Assembly (NCBI GenBank): GCA_030998225.1 | Contig: JAPYXD010000382.1 | Coordinates: forward strand, 3,100,001 to 3,164,000 | Direction: 5' to 3' | Length of the DNA stretch: 64,000 bases | Origin: Diplolepis rosae | Lineage: Eukaryota; Arthropoda; Insecta; Hymenoptera; Diplolepididae | Shown: piece after piece, positions 33,247 through 43,475 of the stretch | How the letters are laid out: every line of letters begins with the position of its first letter | How positions within the stretch are numbered: position 1 is the first letter of the stretch | Notes under the pieces: model-generated | Told to the model about the DNA's origin: nothing | What the model saw: the letters and a program-made list of their open reading frames with translations, nothing else | Databases searched by the model: none | Position numbers and translations under genes: made by a program

Positions 33247-33350
33247 CTGGCCACCGATTCGCAATTCGTACGTGCCTTGCCACCGATTTGCGATTCGAAC
33301 GTGCCTTGCCACCGACTTACGATTCGAACGTGCCGTGCCACCGATTTACG
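33247..33350. repeat. about 31-bp tandem repeat in LTR U3
   Basis: The unit GCCACCGATTTGCGATTCGA plus ACGTGCCTT repeats about 3.5 times, ending 35 bases before the TATA-like element. It could act as an upstream promoter element. Confidence 0.85.
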
Positions 33351-33948
33351 TTGATCTGCTCCCACTAATAGAAGCATCAATAGTATATATACCCCAGATT
33401 CACCTCTGGAGGTTTGTCATTAAGTTCCGAACAGTTGTACGGTTGTTAGGTCTGGACCGGTAATTCAACGTCGTGAGCAGACCCTTCGATAAACGTAAGT
33501 CTCATTGGATTTCTATGAGCAACTCAACATTCGGTACTTGGTAAATAAAATCCTTGGTCCTTAAGTGTTGCAAGTCCGGAAACCGTAGTGCTAGATAGTT
33601 CCTTTGGATTACGTGCATCGTCGTATTTAGTCGTGTCGGTTAATAGTGATTTATTTCTGAAATCGGGACGAACTAACCTATCTTGTTAACAAGTGCATGT
33701 TTGATTCATTTCTCGTGTACTAAACAAGATACGTAAGCGGATAATTGATCACATCAGTTGCTGGTGGACTTGCATCCCTTACACCATACCTCCTGCAAAA
33801 TTTATCGTTGTTTTGCTTCCTCACGGAGACTCAAACGAAACTCAACTATCCTGCAAGGATTTGTCCGCGTTGACTTGCAATAACAGGAGTAATAAACGAC
33901 AATTCTCTCTTTTGCCCTCTAATTTAAGAGGTAGACAAGTAAGTTATA

Positions 33949-34329
33949 TAAATATAATTAAGCATCTCAAAACTTATTATATTAACTATAACGCTGAATA
34001 TGGAGCGTGAGTTGTATACCTAGGCATCTCAAAACCTAGAATATTAGCGTAAAACGCCCACAATCAACTGCGGAAGTTACATATATAGGCATCTCAAAAC
34101 CTGTATATTTGGCTCATAACCGCATAAAACTCATAACATAAATATAAATAAGCATCTCAAAACTTATTATATTTAACTATAACGCTGAATGTGGAGCGTG
34201 AGTTGTATACCTAGGCATCTCAAAACCTAGTATATTAGCGTAAAACGTCCACAATCAACTGCGGAAGTTACATATATAGGCATCTCAAAACCTGTATATT
34301 TGGCTCATAACCGCATAAAACTCATAACA
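33949..34329 (+). repeat. two tandem 190-bp blocks each with three stem-loops of identical loop CATCTCAAAA
   Basis: The loop CATCTCAAAA occurs at 33963, 34025, 34090, 34153, 34216 and 34281. Each is enclosed by complementary flanks that differ between the three positions. Position 1 has ..AAG/CTT.., position 2 CTAGG/CCTAG, and position 3 TATATAGG/CCTGTATA with one G-U pair. Stems extend to 9-10 pairs, positions 1 and 2 with a single bulged base on the 5' side. The 190-bp duplication carries all three. Two more hairpins of different loop bracket the block (CCTCT/AGAGG at 33916-33931 and CTTCTCA/TGAGAAG at 34334-34350). All lie in the transcribed part of the LTR if the TATA near 33383 is used. 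Confidence 0.85.
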
Positions 34330-34929
34330 TTGCCTTCTCATCTTGAGAAGTAGTATAAGTTACCAACTAAGTATCATTTATGAAAACTTGTGCAACAACT
34401 TATTTATTTATAATAAATTACCTTATATATTCGTAAATTCAGTGTTTTATTATCATTGTGAACAACTCAGGGCCCATAGACCTGACAAGTGACAACGTAC
34501 CCACAAACAAAAATAAATTATCAGGCCTTACCAACCTGATATAATCAGTTATCCTCCTCCCTTACATCCAAAAATCCAACCTACCCTCTCCTTTTTCTCG
34601 GGACGTAACATTGATTTCTCCTAAAGATATATATGAAAAAAGTTGAAATATCGTCCAAATACTCAGGAAACGATTATAGTATCGATGAATACCTTTAGAA
34701 GTTGGAAGAAGGCGAATTTATTATTTTTTTATTAAAAAGTGGTCGACAAGCCGTTGGTCGAATCTCTTAAACTTTGCAGAGAAAAAGTCATTCAGGAAGT
34801 TTTGAGTTTTAAGAACTCTGACCTTCAGACTTGGTGGAAAGGCTACAAGAAAGTTTTTTGAAACATATTGTTCAAAAATAATTGAATTAAAACAATGTGA
34901 ATATTAATTCGATTTATTTGCATAATTTG

Positions 34930-35540
34930 ACAAACTGGTGATTTTATATAAAAACATTACCATCGGTTTGATTAGGATCGAGTTTGGTCCAATTAAGTAT
35001 GATTTTCCGCTCATAACCGTAAAACTAGTAGTTTTATATAAAAGCATTACCATCTGTTCAAATAAAATCGAATTCTCTCCAATTATAGTTGATTTTTCGC
35101 ACATAACCTTAAAACTAGTCATTTGATATGAAAAAATTACCATCTGTTTATATCAAATCAATTTTAGTTCAATTAATTGAAAATTTCCGCACATATCCTT
35201 AAAACTAATGCGTTTATATGAAAAGATTACTATTTGTTTAAATCAAATCAAGTTTGGTCCTATTAATTGTGAATTTTCAATCATAACCTTAAAACCAGGG
35301 ATTTGATATGAAAACATTACCATCTGTTCAAATCAAATCTAATTCTGTCCAATTATAGATGATTTTTCGCACATAACCTTGTAACTAGTAAGTTTATATG
35401 AAAACATTACCACCTGCTTAAATCAAATCAATTTTGGTCAAATTAATTGGCAATTTCCAAACATAACCTAAAAACTCGTCACTTTTTATAAAAACATTGC
35501 CACCTGTTTATATCGATTTACAAATCGAGTTTGGTTTAAT
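34930..35540. repeat. tandem array, about 7 units of 90 bp (right arm, inverted)
   Basis: ATTACCATCTGTT-like words occur near 34967, 35048, 35138, 35227, 35319, 35409 and 35498, with CATAACCTTAAAACTAGT between them. It is the inverse of the left array. Confidence 0.9.
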
Positions 35541-35616
35541 TGATGTTGAATTTTTTTAAAAACAATGTTCAACATTTTATCCTAACTATATTTTTATATT
35601 CTACTCTTTATTGTTA

Positions 35617-36358
35617 TGAAAAAATCACGAAGGAATAATAAGGAGACCAAACTGCCATGGGAAACTTTTCCGAATCTGGCAGGAGCAACGGCACGGTAAG
35701 TGCCCGGCTTGTAAGTTGGAAGTAGTGGAAAGGAGTGTGCAAGTGCGCAGTTATCCTCTTCTTACTCACGGGAAAATGTGCGAGTGAGACGAAGTTGTCA
35801 AATTGATCTAAGCCAGAGAGGTTATGCAACCCGGTACGCGACCCGACATTGCTAAGAAAAAAATTTATTATGTTACATGCGATCTTCAAAATCTTGAAAA
35901 TTTCTCGGATTAAATTCCCTCACCTTTAAAGTAAAATACTATTCAACATTATTTAATACACGATTTACGAAGTAATAACAAATACCATAATTTAAATTTC
36001 AAGATTTACAATCTTATATTCGATATATACTTACCACTTTTATAATGCACTCCTTTAGCTTTATAGGAGTCCTGAGATAATATTTTTTTTTAAAACTAAA
36101 TTAAAATTGAACAAATATCTGCCGCTTGCAAATGATCAAAAAATCAATCAACATAACCACTGTGGCTTAGATCAATTTGACAATTCGACAAATTTGTCTC
36201 ACTCGCACATTTTTTCGTGAGTAAGAAGAGGACAACTGCGCACTTGCGCACTCCTTTCCACTACTTCCAACTTACAAGCCGGGCACTTACCGTGCCGTTG
36301 CTCCTGCCAAGTCGCTTACATGGAGATAGGTCTCCTTATTATTCCTTCGTGGAAAAAA
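35617..36358. repeat. 742-bp foldback element with about 200-bp arms
   Basis: CACGAAGGAATAATAAGGAG at the left (35627) is mirrored at the right edge. The arms share GGCAGGAGCAACGGCACGGT, AAGTGCCCGGCTTGTAAGTT and TGTGCGAGTGAGAC in opposite orientation. The central 350 bases are AT-rich and non-coding. The frames crossing the arms are palindrome shadows. Confidence 0.88.
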
Positions 36359-36384
36359 TATACATTATGTTTATTTTATTTTTT

Positions 36385-36605
36385 TTGCATAGAAAAACCT
36401 TATCAGAAATAAAGGCCAAGCTCGATAAATATTATTCGGACTCTACTCCGTCGTATGGAATGGATGAGAAGTAGTTTACCCACTTTTGTTGTGGTCGTAC
36501 GAGCACAGAAACCATACCAAGTCCAGGTCGTCCAAATAAGATAAGACACCAGAAATTATTAATAAAATCCATGAAATTTTTTCGAATGACCTGAAAATGA
36601 AAATG
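36385..36605 (+). pseudogene. mariner transposase fragment, N-terminal
   Basis: The reading contains KTLSEIKAKLDKYYSDSTPS, then after a stop a GCGRTSTETIPSPGRPNKIR-like stretch, matching 8470-8640. It ends abruptly at GAAAATGC (36605). A mariner right terminus, AATATCAAACACCCC, lies at 43107-43121. The piece between is probably a later insertion (36606-43105). Confidence 0.85.
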
Positions 36606-36780
36606 CAAAGAGCGCCCGCTCATATTTCGGATTTTCGACATTCGATCGGTCTTACGTGGAATGGCGAATATTCGACATTCGATCGGTCTTACGTGGAATG
36701 GCGAATATTCGACATACAAAGCGCGTCCGATCGAATTTTGGATTTTTAAGATTCGACCGGCGCAGAATGTAGTTTGCAAT

Positions 36781-38702
36781 TTTATTTTTTATTATTTTTT
36801 TATTTTTTTTTTATTTTTATTTTTTTTTTGTTGGTGAGGAGGAAAAATGGCAAAATCTTTCAAAGAGTAAGCTCGGAACTCACCGCCTGACCGAGGACCT
36901 CCCTAGCCACACCCCATTTTGTGCAGACAAAGAGTGCGTGCTCTGCGTTATCCACCAGGAAATCGCAGTAGCAACACGTCTCCTCGTCTCTCTTCTTAAA
37001 GCGCCTCAGGTACGCGTTGAAACAGCCATGGCCAGAGAGCGCTTGCGCCAAATAAAAGCCGATTTCCCCGTGCTTTCTATTCAGCCAGGTGGCGAGCTCC
37101 GAGATCAGGCGGTAGGTCTATCTCCCTGTCTGCTAACCATGCCATCTCATCTGCCGCTTCTCGACGAGTCTGCGCCTTCCATCCTTGCAGATGGCCTCCT
37201 TTGCGCGAGCGATTTCCTGCAGGTCGGCGCAGGTAAGCTCCTTACGAAGCTGAAAGGTCTCCTGCCTTTCCTCCGCCAATAGATCTATTGGCGGGACGCT
37301 CGCCAGGACCAACACAGCGCTCGTCGAGATAGTTGTATATGCTGAAACTATTCTCAGCGCGACAAGTCTCTGCGCTGAGAACAGCTTCTTTTGGATAGCA
37401 TGGTTTTGCAAGGCATTGGTCCAGACCGGAGCTGCATGAAGCAGTTTCGAATGGACCACGCTCGCCACCAATCTTCTTTTCGCTTCCCTGCGTCCACGAA
37501 TATTTGGCATAAGCCGGGCCAAGTTCGCTCCAATTGGCTGGCTTTGGCAGCTGCGATCTTTAGGTGTTCGCCAAAGCTAAGCCTACGATCCAGCTGCACC
37601 CCCAGGTACTTAATGCTTGTTTTCCACTCGACCACATGCTCTCCGAGAACGATCCTCGGGTATTGGAAGGATCTCCTGTCCGTAACGAGCAAAGCCTCGG
37701 TTTTCTCGGGGGCCATTTTAAGGCCTCTGTTATCCAACCAGCGCTTCGCTCGCCACAGACTTTCATTGATCCTCAGCTCTAGGATTCCGACGTCGTCAGC
37801 GGCGCACACGACAAGTGCGTTATCCGCGAAGCCAACGATGCTCATTCCAGCAGGTAGGTCCATGCGCAGAAAGTCATCGTACATGACATTCCAAACGAGT
37901 GGACCCACCCGCGACCCTTGAGTAGCGCCACATGTCATCTCTTCTTTAAGAGACCATTTGTCGCCCTCGTATATCACCCACCTGTCGCTCAGATAGTCAT
38001 CTATCATTCGTAACAGGTGGTCTGGAACCTTTTTCCGCATCATCGCCTCGATGCAGATGTCCCCTTTCGCGGTATTGAACGCATTGCGTATGTCAATGCT
38101 AATCAACGCACAGAATCCCTTACGCTTACCAGTTCCTCTTCTTGCATTTGTGGCGATGTTAACCACAGCTTGGATGGCGTCCAAGGTGGACCTGCCTTTC
38201 CTGAATCCGAACTGGTTTTCCGAGAGACCAATCTCCCCGACCAAGAAAGCCTGAAGCCGTTGTAGAATCAACTCCTCCAGAAGCTTCCCCATTGTATCCA
38301 ATAAGCATATTGGTCTATACGACGAGGCAACTCCTAGAGGTTTGTTGCCCTTCCTCAGCAGGACTAACCTCTGCTTCTTCCAATCTGCGAAGAACCTCCC
38401 CTCCCGAAGACAGGAATTAAAGGCTTCTAGGAGGATCTCCGGGTATGCCCCGATCACCTCTTTGAGGGTCTCGTTCGGCACCCCGTCGATACCCGGCGCT
38501 GTATTTGCCTTAAGCGTTCCACCCGCTCTCTTTAGTTCTTCGAGAGTGAAGAGTTCTTCGCGCCGGACCACGCAGGAACCTCGGTCCTGTCTTTGGAACG
38601 GCTCCACGTGTGGAAACAATCTTCGCACAATGTACTTGACTCGATCGGGATTATCCAGGCCCGGGGTCTTTTTTCTAGCCACCAATCTCTTGGTGACTAT
38701 TT
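36781..38702 (-). mobile_element. R1-like non-LTR retrotransposon, 5'-truncated
   Basis: On the minus strand the sequence enters in the reverse-transcriptase domain at about 38702, runs through the thumb and C-terminal Cys/His region, and ends in an A-rich tail (36781-36830 as T-rich on the + strand). 5' truncation and an A-rich 3' end are typical of target-primed reverse transcription. The GC content is much higher than in its surroundings. Confidence 0.88.
36860..38685 (-). pseudogene. R1-clade reverse transcriptase, frameshifted, catalytic FADD changed to FADN
   Basis: Three overlapping frames carry one protein. 37354-38685 has fingers and palm: LKANTAPGIDGVPNETLKEV, WKKQRLVLLRKGNKPLG, SYRPICLLDTMGKLLEELIL, ENQFGFRKGRSTLDAI, motif A ISIDIRNAFNTA and motif B GATQGSRVGPLVWNVMYDDF. 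37133-37522 has the thumb (VASVVHSKLLHAAPVW). 36860-37051 has a terminal zinc-binding region, GHGCFNAYLRRFKKRDEETC plus CYC and a later His/Cys pair. Motif C reads GFADNALVV, so the second Asp of the polymerase active site is Asn. Frameshifts near 37490 and about 37100 break the gene. It is inactive. Confidence 0.9.
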
Positions 38703-39517
38703 TTCATTTCGTTAAATTTAAATATAATATAAAATTTAAAATAATTGGTAAATAAGTTTTTCAAGTTATTATTATTAGTTTATCATATCAGAATCGTGAG
38801 TCGAAAGAATTTTTTTTTGGCTTATGCGATTTATACATGTCATTTGAAGGTATGTGTATTAAAATTGTTTGAAGAATCAGACAACGTAATTTGTCTCTAA
38901 TGAAATAACTACAGAATTAAATTCTATACGCCTGAAAACTTGAGACAAATAATTATACGCACAGGGACTATATACAGTTATATATATTTAATAATTTTAA
39001 TATTTTTAACCAAGTCACCAAAGTTAATTCTATGCCATAAAACTCTACAACTGAAACAAGACATAATAATTTGAATTTTGGAAATTTAAATAAACTTTAC
39101 ACAATAAAACTCTGTTTGATAAAAGAGAAAACCCTACTGAACATAATTTCATTAATAATTTTGTAATGAACCGTACGTGCATGCTACACCACCGTGCCCC
39201 TGCCGCGGCGTTCGGAGAGGTACTCTGACCACCGCTACTCACGTGAGTACCCTCACCGACCACCGACGAGTGGCATCAGCTCCGAGAAGATCCAGTAGTT
39301 CTCCTCATTCTTAAATAAATTTAAAGAAAAATATTTTTCTATACCTCATCGAAGTGAACCAGTCTTCTTCGAATTACTTAAGTGAAGGTTGGAATTTTTA
39401 ATCAGTGTGGATTATCAATCCATTCGGGACACGAATTTATTTTTTAGCGAAACTCAAATATGTTGCTCTTTGATCGGAATAATAAGACAAGTATTTTTTT
39501 GGGCCAAAAACAAATTT
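38703..39517. other. no recognisable gene
   Basis: AT-rich except for a GC-rich patch at 39170-39300 whose nature I do not recognise. Confidence 0.45.
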
Positions 39518-39945
39518 TCCTAAGATTTATTGGCAATTTCGGTTTTGGGGTCAAAATCTATTTTTTTAATCGTTGGCGAGAACATTTTTTTTCAATTGTC
39601 TGTGACTTTGTCAAAAATTGACTGATTTTAACAATTTTCACTTTTAAATATTCGTAATAATTTGAAACACCGAAAGCAGTTATTAACAATTGCATGTTGA
39701 TTGTTCTTAATTTTTTATTTAGCAATAAACAAAAATTGCAACTTTTTTTTAAATTTAATAGCTCGAAAAGTGTATTTTTTTCTCTCAAACTTTTTTCGCA
39801 TCAAAAAGACATCTTGAGTTTCAATTCTACTGAATCTCTAGTAGCTAAAATTTTTTGTTTCCGAGTTATGGTTTTTTAGAAAAAAATCGTTTTCTTTGTA
39901 AAAACGTGGACTGCACGATGAATATCAACTTTATATGGTATGTTA
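39518..39945. repeat. 430-bp inverted repeat, left arm (partner 41950-42350)
   Basis: Blocks GGGTCAAAATCTATTTTTTT, GACATCTTGAGTTTCAATTC, AGTAGCTAAAATTTTTTGTT and ACGTGGACTGCAC are mirrored in the partner. Arms are roughly 85-90 percent alike. Together they enclose an LTR and about 700 other bases, forming another foldback-type element. Confidence 0.88.
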
Positions 39946-40097
39946 AACGTGCATGGTATAACGATGTATAGTTGTCCTTTACGATTATATTGTGAAACTC
40001 TAAATATCAGAAAAAATTTTTACTTAGTCTTAATGACAAATTGACTGTGCTTAGATATGATCTATCGAGTTTTTTCAACTTAACGACGAATTTTATC

Positions 40098-41399
40098 TGT
40101 CACGACCTGTGACCTTTTCTTATTAATACTAACCTACACTCATAAACGTTAATATTGATACTATGTAATGAATTTGAATGTAATATTGATTGAGTATTGA
40201 TGTAACCAAATTATTTAAGAATTAATGAGAATCGACTGGAAAGCATCTACAGAGAGGAGAAATCTAAAAATACTATAAAAGAAAGCGAAGAAATGAACAC
40301 AGAAGATACTATTCAGAATCCCCAAGTAAGAAATCAATATCTCCACCCTCACCGCAACTGGAGATACACAACAGAGAATGCACCGCGAGATGTCATCGCA
40401 CCCCAATTTTACGAGGGTCATTCAGAAGTAACAAGTAGACTTCAGGAATGCGGGAAGTATTGATCCAAAATACACAACCGATTGTCCCAAAATTCCGACG
40501 CAGGCTTAGTAAAGGATAGAAACCTAGACGCAGACTCCAAAGGTGATCTCTACTATTTAACACTGCGTTTGAGGCACCATACAAATAAAGCTATAAAAAA
40601 GCTATAGAAAAGCTATGAAAAGGGCTGTAAAAGAAAATTGACTTTGGGGACCAACAAAATTAGGCACCAGAATTGGCAATAAACCGAAATGGAAATTCTC
40701 ATACACACTGAAGCCAATTCAATAAATCGTGTCATATACACGGATTGGCAGCACGTCTACTTAGAGAAGAAGCAACTAAACTGACAAGGAATGAAATTAA
40801 TTAAATTGAAAAATATCAAATGGGGCCAAGTTCCAGAAAAACAAATTCATAAAATAGGGTGAAATGATCAACCCCAGGATATTTAAGCGGCCCAATTCCA
40901 AGGACAGACGGGCAGTACTTTAGTTCCAGTCTGACTTCTGACCCGGAAGGTCCAACATCGTGCGACTAGTTTCGGCCACTTCTAAAGACAGTTCCAATTT
41001 GACTTCTGACCCGGAAAGTCCAATACCTCGTGAAAAGTTCAGTTCCTGTTCTCAGTTAAGCTTCGACACCAATTGATACCAAGTTCGTTCGTCCTTTGAA
41101 GTTTGTTCCCGCGATACCACATGGAGTACGCAATTTCACGGATTTATCCAGAAAAAGGATTATCAGTGGCTCCAGCTCTCAACTCCAGTCGGTTCACCAG
41201 TAACTCAGGTTAGTTATAATTTTCGGTTAGGGATTTTCTGTAAACATTTAATAAAGAATATTCTCCGATAGTTCTCCCCCTTGTTATTATTGGTTATCCT
41301 CATCCCTGTTTCAGTTTAGAAATCATTCACATTTCTTTACTGGTCAGAAACGAGGAAAGTCTTTAATATAAATTAAATAGTTATGTGACTGGGACGTTA
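40098..41399 (+). mobile_element. LTR copy of the family at 47244 (solo, diverged)
   Basis: It starts TGTCACG and follows the 47244-48617 LTR for its whole length (CTGGAAAGCATCTACAGAGA, AATATCTCCACCCTCACCGC, GATATTTAAGCGGCCCAATT and others) up to GACTGGGACGTTA. The last bases differ from the expected TTACA. A TATA-like GATATTTAAG lies near 40878 and AATAAA near 41251. No internal region follows. Confidence 0.88.
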
Positions 41400-41949
41400 T
41401 ACGTTGAACGCTTTTTTCGATTTTGTACCTAAAAGTCTTCAGTAACAGCTTGTTATTCAATTTACACATTTTTGTAAATATATCTACGCTTATTACTGTA
41501 CGAGATCATTCTGATATATTTCTTTCGAAATTCACGATACATTAATGCTGCTGTGTTTGTTCATTTCAGAAATATTCATTTATCAATTTTTAGGACTGAA
41601 ACAACAACTATCGAGCAGGTAATTTATTATTTAGTAATGAAAATTATATCTCTTACTGCAATTCCATTCTCTGTATTCGAAATAGTTGAATCAATGTAAA
41701 TGATTTGTTGAACACTACTTTTTCAATAATTCCAGAGAAAGCCACCAGTAGAGTATAATGGTTCTACTTGTTCCAGCATTAAAATCTATTTCATCTGATA
41801 AGTGTAATAAATACAAAATTGAATATAGGTTGACTTTTAAATTATGTAAAATTTGATCATTTTCATTTTCAATGCATAGAAAAAAAACTTGCAGAAAAGG
41901 AGATATTTACTTTATCCATTATTTATATTAGAGTTTGCGATAATGTGAG

Positions 41950-42350
41950 GACACACATATAAAGTTGACATTCATTGTGCAGTCCACGTTTTTACAAAGA
42001 AAACGATTTTTTTCTTTAAAAAATCATAACTCGGAAACAAAAAATTTTAGCTACTAGAAATTCAGTAGAATTGAAACTCAAGATGTCTTTTTGATGCGAA
42101 GAAAGTTTGAGAGAAAAAAAATACACTTTTCGAGACATTGAATTTTTAAAAAATTGCAATTTTTGTTTATTGCTAAATAAAAAATTAATAACGACCAACA
42201 AGAAATTGTCCAAATTATTAAAAACATTTGAATGTGAAAATTGTTAAAATCGGTCAATTTTTGACGAAGTTATAGACAATTGACAAGAAAGTACTGACGA
42301 ATAATTAAAAAAATAGATTTTGACCCAAAAAACGGAATTGTCAATCTTTA
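41950..42350. repeat. 430-bp inverted repeat, right arm
   Basis: Mirror image of 39518-39945. Its outer edge abuts an LTR 3' fragment. Confidence 0.88.
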
Positions 42351-42356
42351 TTGTAT

Positions 42357-42474
42357 TTCATTATTGTTGACTATCCTCAACCCTGTTTCAGTTAAGAAAT
42401 CTTTTAGGTTTCTATACCGATCAAAAACGAGGAGAAACAAAATATAATAATAATAGGTAAGTAACCAGGACGTT
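42357..42474 (+). mobile_element. LTR 3'-end fragment
   Basis: The piece TATCCTCAACCCTGTTTCAG through AACCAGGACGTTACA is a diverged copy of the last 115 bases of the 47244 LTR. Confidence 0.8.
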
Positions 42475-42949
42475 ACAAATTTTTTGAAGGCAAATTTTCA
42501 AACAATTCTAAATTCAGCAAAATTTGCTGAAATTTTTTAAGGTTTTCAAATAAAGAATGTGAACAGAAGATATTAAACCATTTAAAAACTTTTTATTCTT
42601 ACTTTTTTCGTATGTTAAACCCAGAAACTGTTGACCCTTAGCTCAAGCGATTCGATTAATAATGCTCAACTTCCATATCTATGTATTATTAGAACGCAGC
42701 CCCTCTAAAAATCTTGAGTTTAATAACATTTTTCTAAATAGGCTTTTTAATTTTTATTACTAGTTACTATACATATTCTTATAAACAAATATTTGAAATT
42801 TGTTAAATTTTAATTAACAAATCCAACTGACTCACTTTTTTAATTGGTTGACTATAGTCTCTGAATGCGTCACATAAAACTATAAAAAGATAAAGTCTTT
42901 CACCTATGACGATATAAAATTAAAATACAATTATACAATGTATGTATAT
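42475..42949. other. no recognisable gene
   Basis: AT-rich, short frames only. Confidence 0.45.
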
Positions 42950-43475
42950 GGTGTAATGTCTGATTAAAAATTGCAAACTAGATCCTGCGCTGATCGAATG
43001 TTCAATACCCGAAAAAGCGCGCTTCGAATGTATCCGACATTCGATGGAGGCCAATATCGGAACGAAAATCGAAACGAATATTTTTGCACACCTCTAAGCA
43101 ATATCAAACACCCCAGTATATGATCCAAGCATTTTCTTTAATTTATTTAGTTGATTCTAGTTTGATGCTTTCTTTCTGGTCGATAATTATCATTTCTCTA
43201 ACCTTGAAAGAAAAGACAACTCTGTAAGACTGACAGAGATTATGAAAGAAAAGGACAGTCTATAAAATTAAATTTTTTAAAAATGTTTTGATCTTTTACA
43301 TCCGAGGATAAATCTGATTCATGTGTCGGAAACATCAAAGATGCAGTAGAAAAAAAACAACCCTTTCAGACTGTAATTTTGTTGAGAAGGTCCAACGTTT
43401 CAAGATAAAAAATGTATCTCCATATCAGGGATAAGAGTTCCTTTTATAAACTGATTGAAAATATCATATTGGAAA

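Larger units (their letters stand above)
32532..34610 (+). mobile_element. solo LTR (Gypsy-type), 2,079 bp, TTGA target duplication
   Basis: It begins TGTTAC at 32532 and ends GTAACA at 34610. TTGA stands directly on both sides (32528-32531 and 34611-34614), a 4-bp duplication typical of Gypsy-type insertions. TATATATAC near 33383 can be the TATA box, with U3 before it. Two internal tandem duplications and a set of stem-loops lie downstream. No internal region is attached, so it is a solo LTR left by recombination. It interrupts the foldback element. Confidence 0.9.
31289..35540. mobile_element. foldback-type element: inverted arrays of 90-bp repeats around a centre
   Basis: An array of 11 units on the left (31289-32235) is mirrored by about 7 units in opposite orientation on the right (34930-35540). 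The inner borders are also mirrored over more than 60 bases (32236-32297 and 34866-34935, with GCAAATAAATCGAATTAATA on the left). This is the architecture of foldback (FB) transposons. The centre contains a solo LTR and about 490 other bases without recognisable coding sequence. Outer boundaries and target duplication are not resolved. Confidence 0.8.
36606..43105. mobile_element. large inverted-repeat element inserted in the mariner (boundaries tentative)
   Basis: The inner part of the left terminus (about 36747-36785, GGCGCAGAATGTAGTTTGCA) is mirrored at 42965-43000 (TTGCAAACTAGATCCTGCGC). Both outer termini consist of TTCGAATATTCG- and GACATTCGAT-rich sequence. A 37-bp piece, CGACATTCGATCGGTCTTAC onward, is directly duplicated at 36637-36711. 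The right edge reads TATTTTTGCACACCTCT, as in many insect DNA transposons. The interior holds an R1-like retrotransposon fragment, an inverted-repeat pair and LTR copies. No transposase of its own is seen. The target duplication is not resolved. Confidence 0.5.

Noticed and set aside
35614..36474. Two similar frames containing KKRTTAHLRTPFHYFQLTSR
   Set aside because: They are the two arms of the 742-bp foldback element read from opposite strands; no other copy or motif seen.
37391..37921. 176-codon + strand frame
   Set aside because: Antisense of the R1-like reverse transcriptase.
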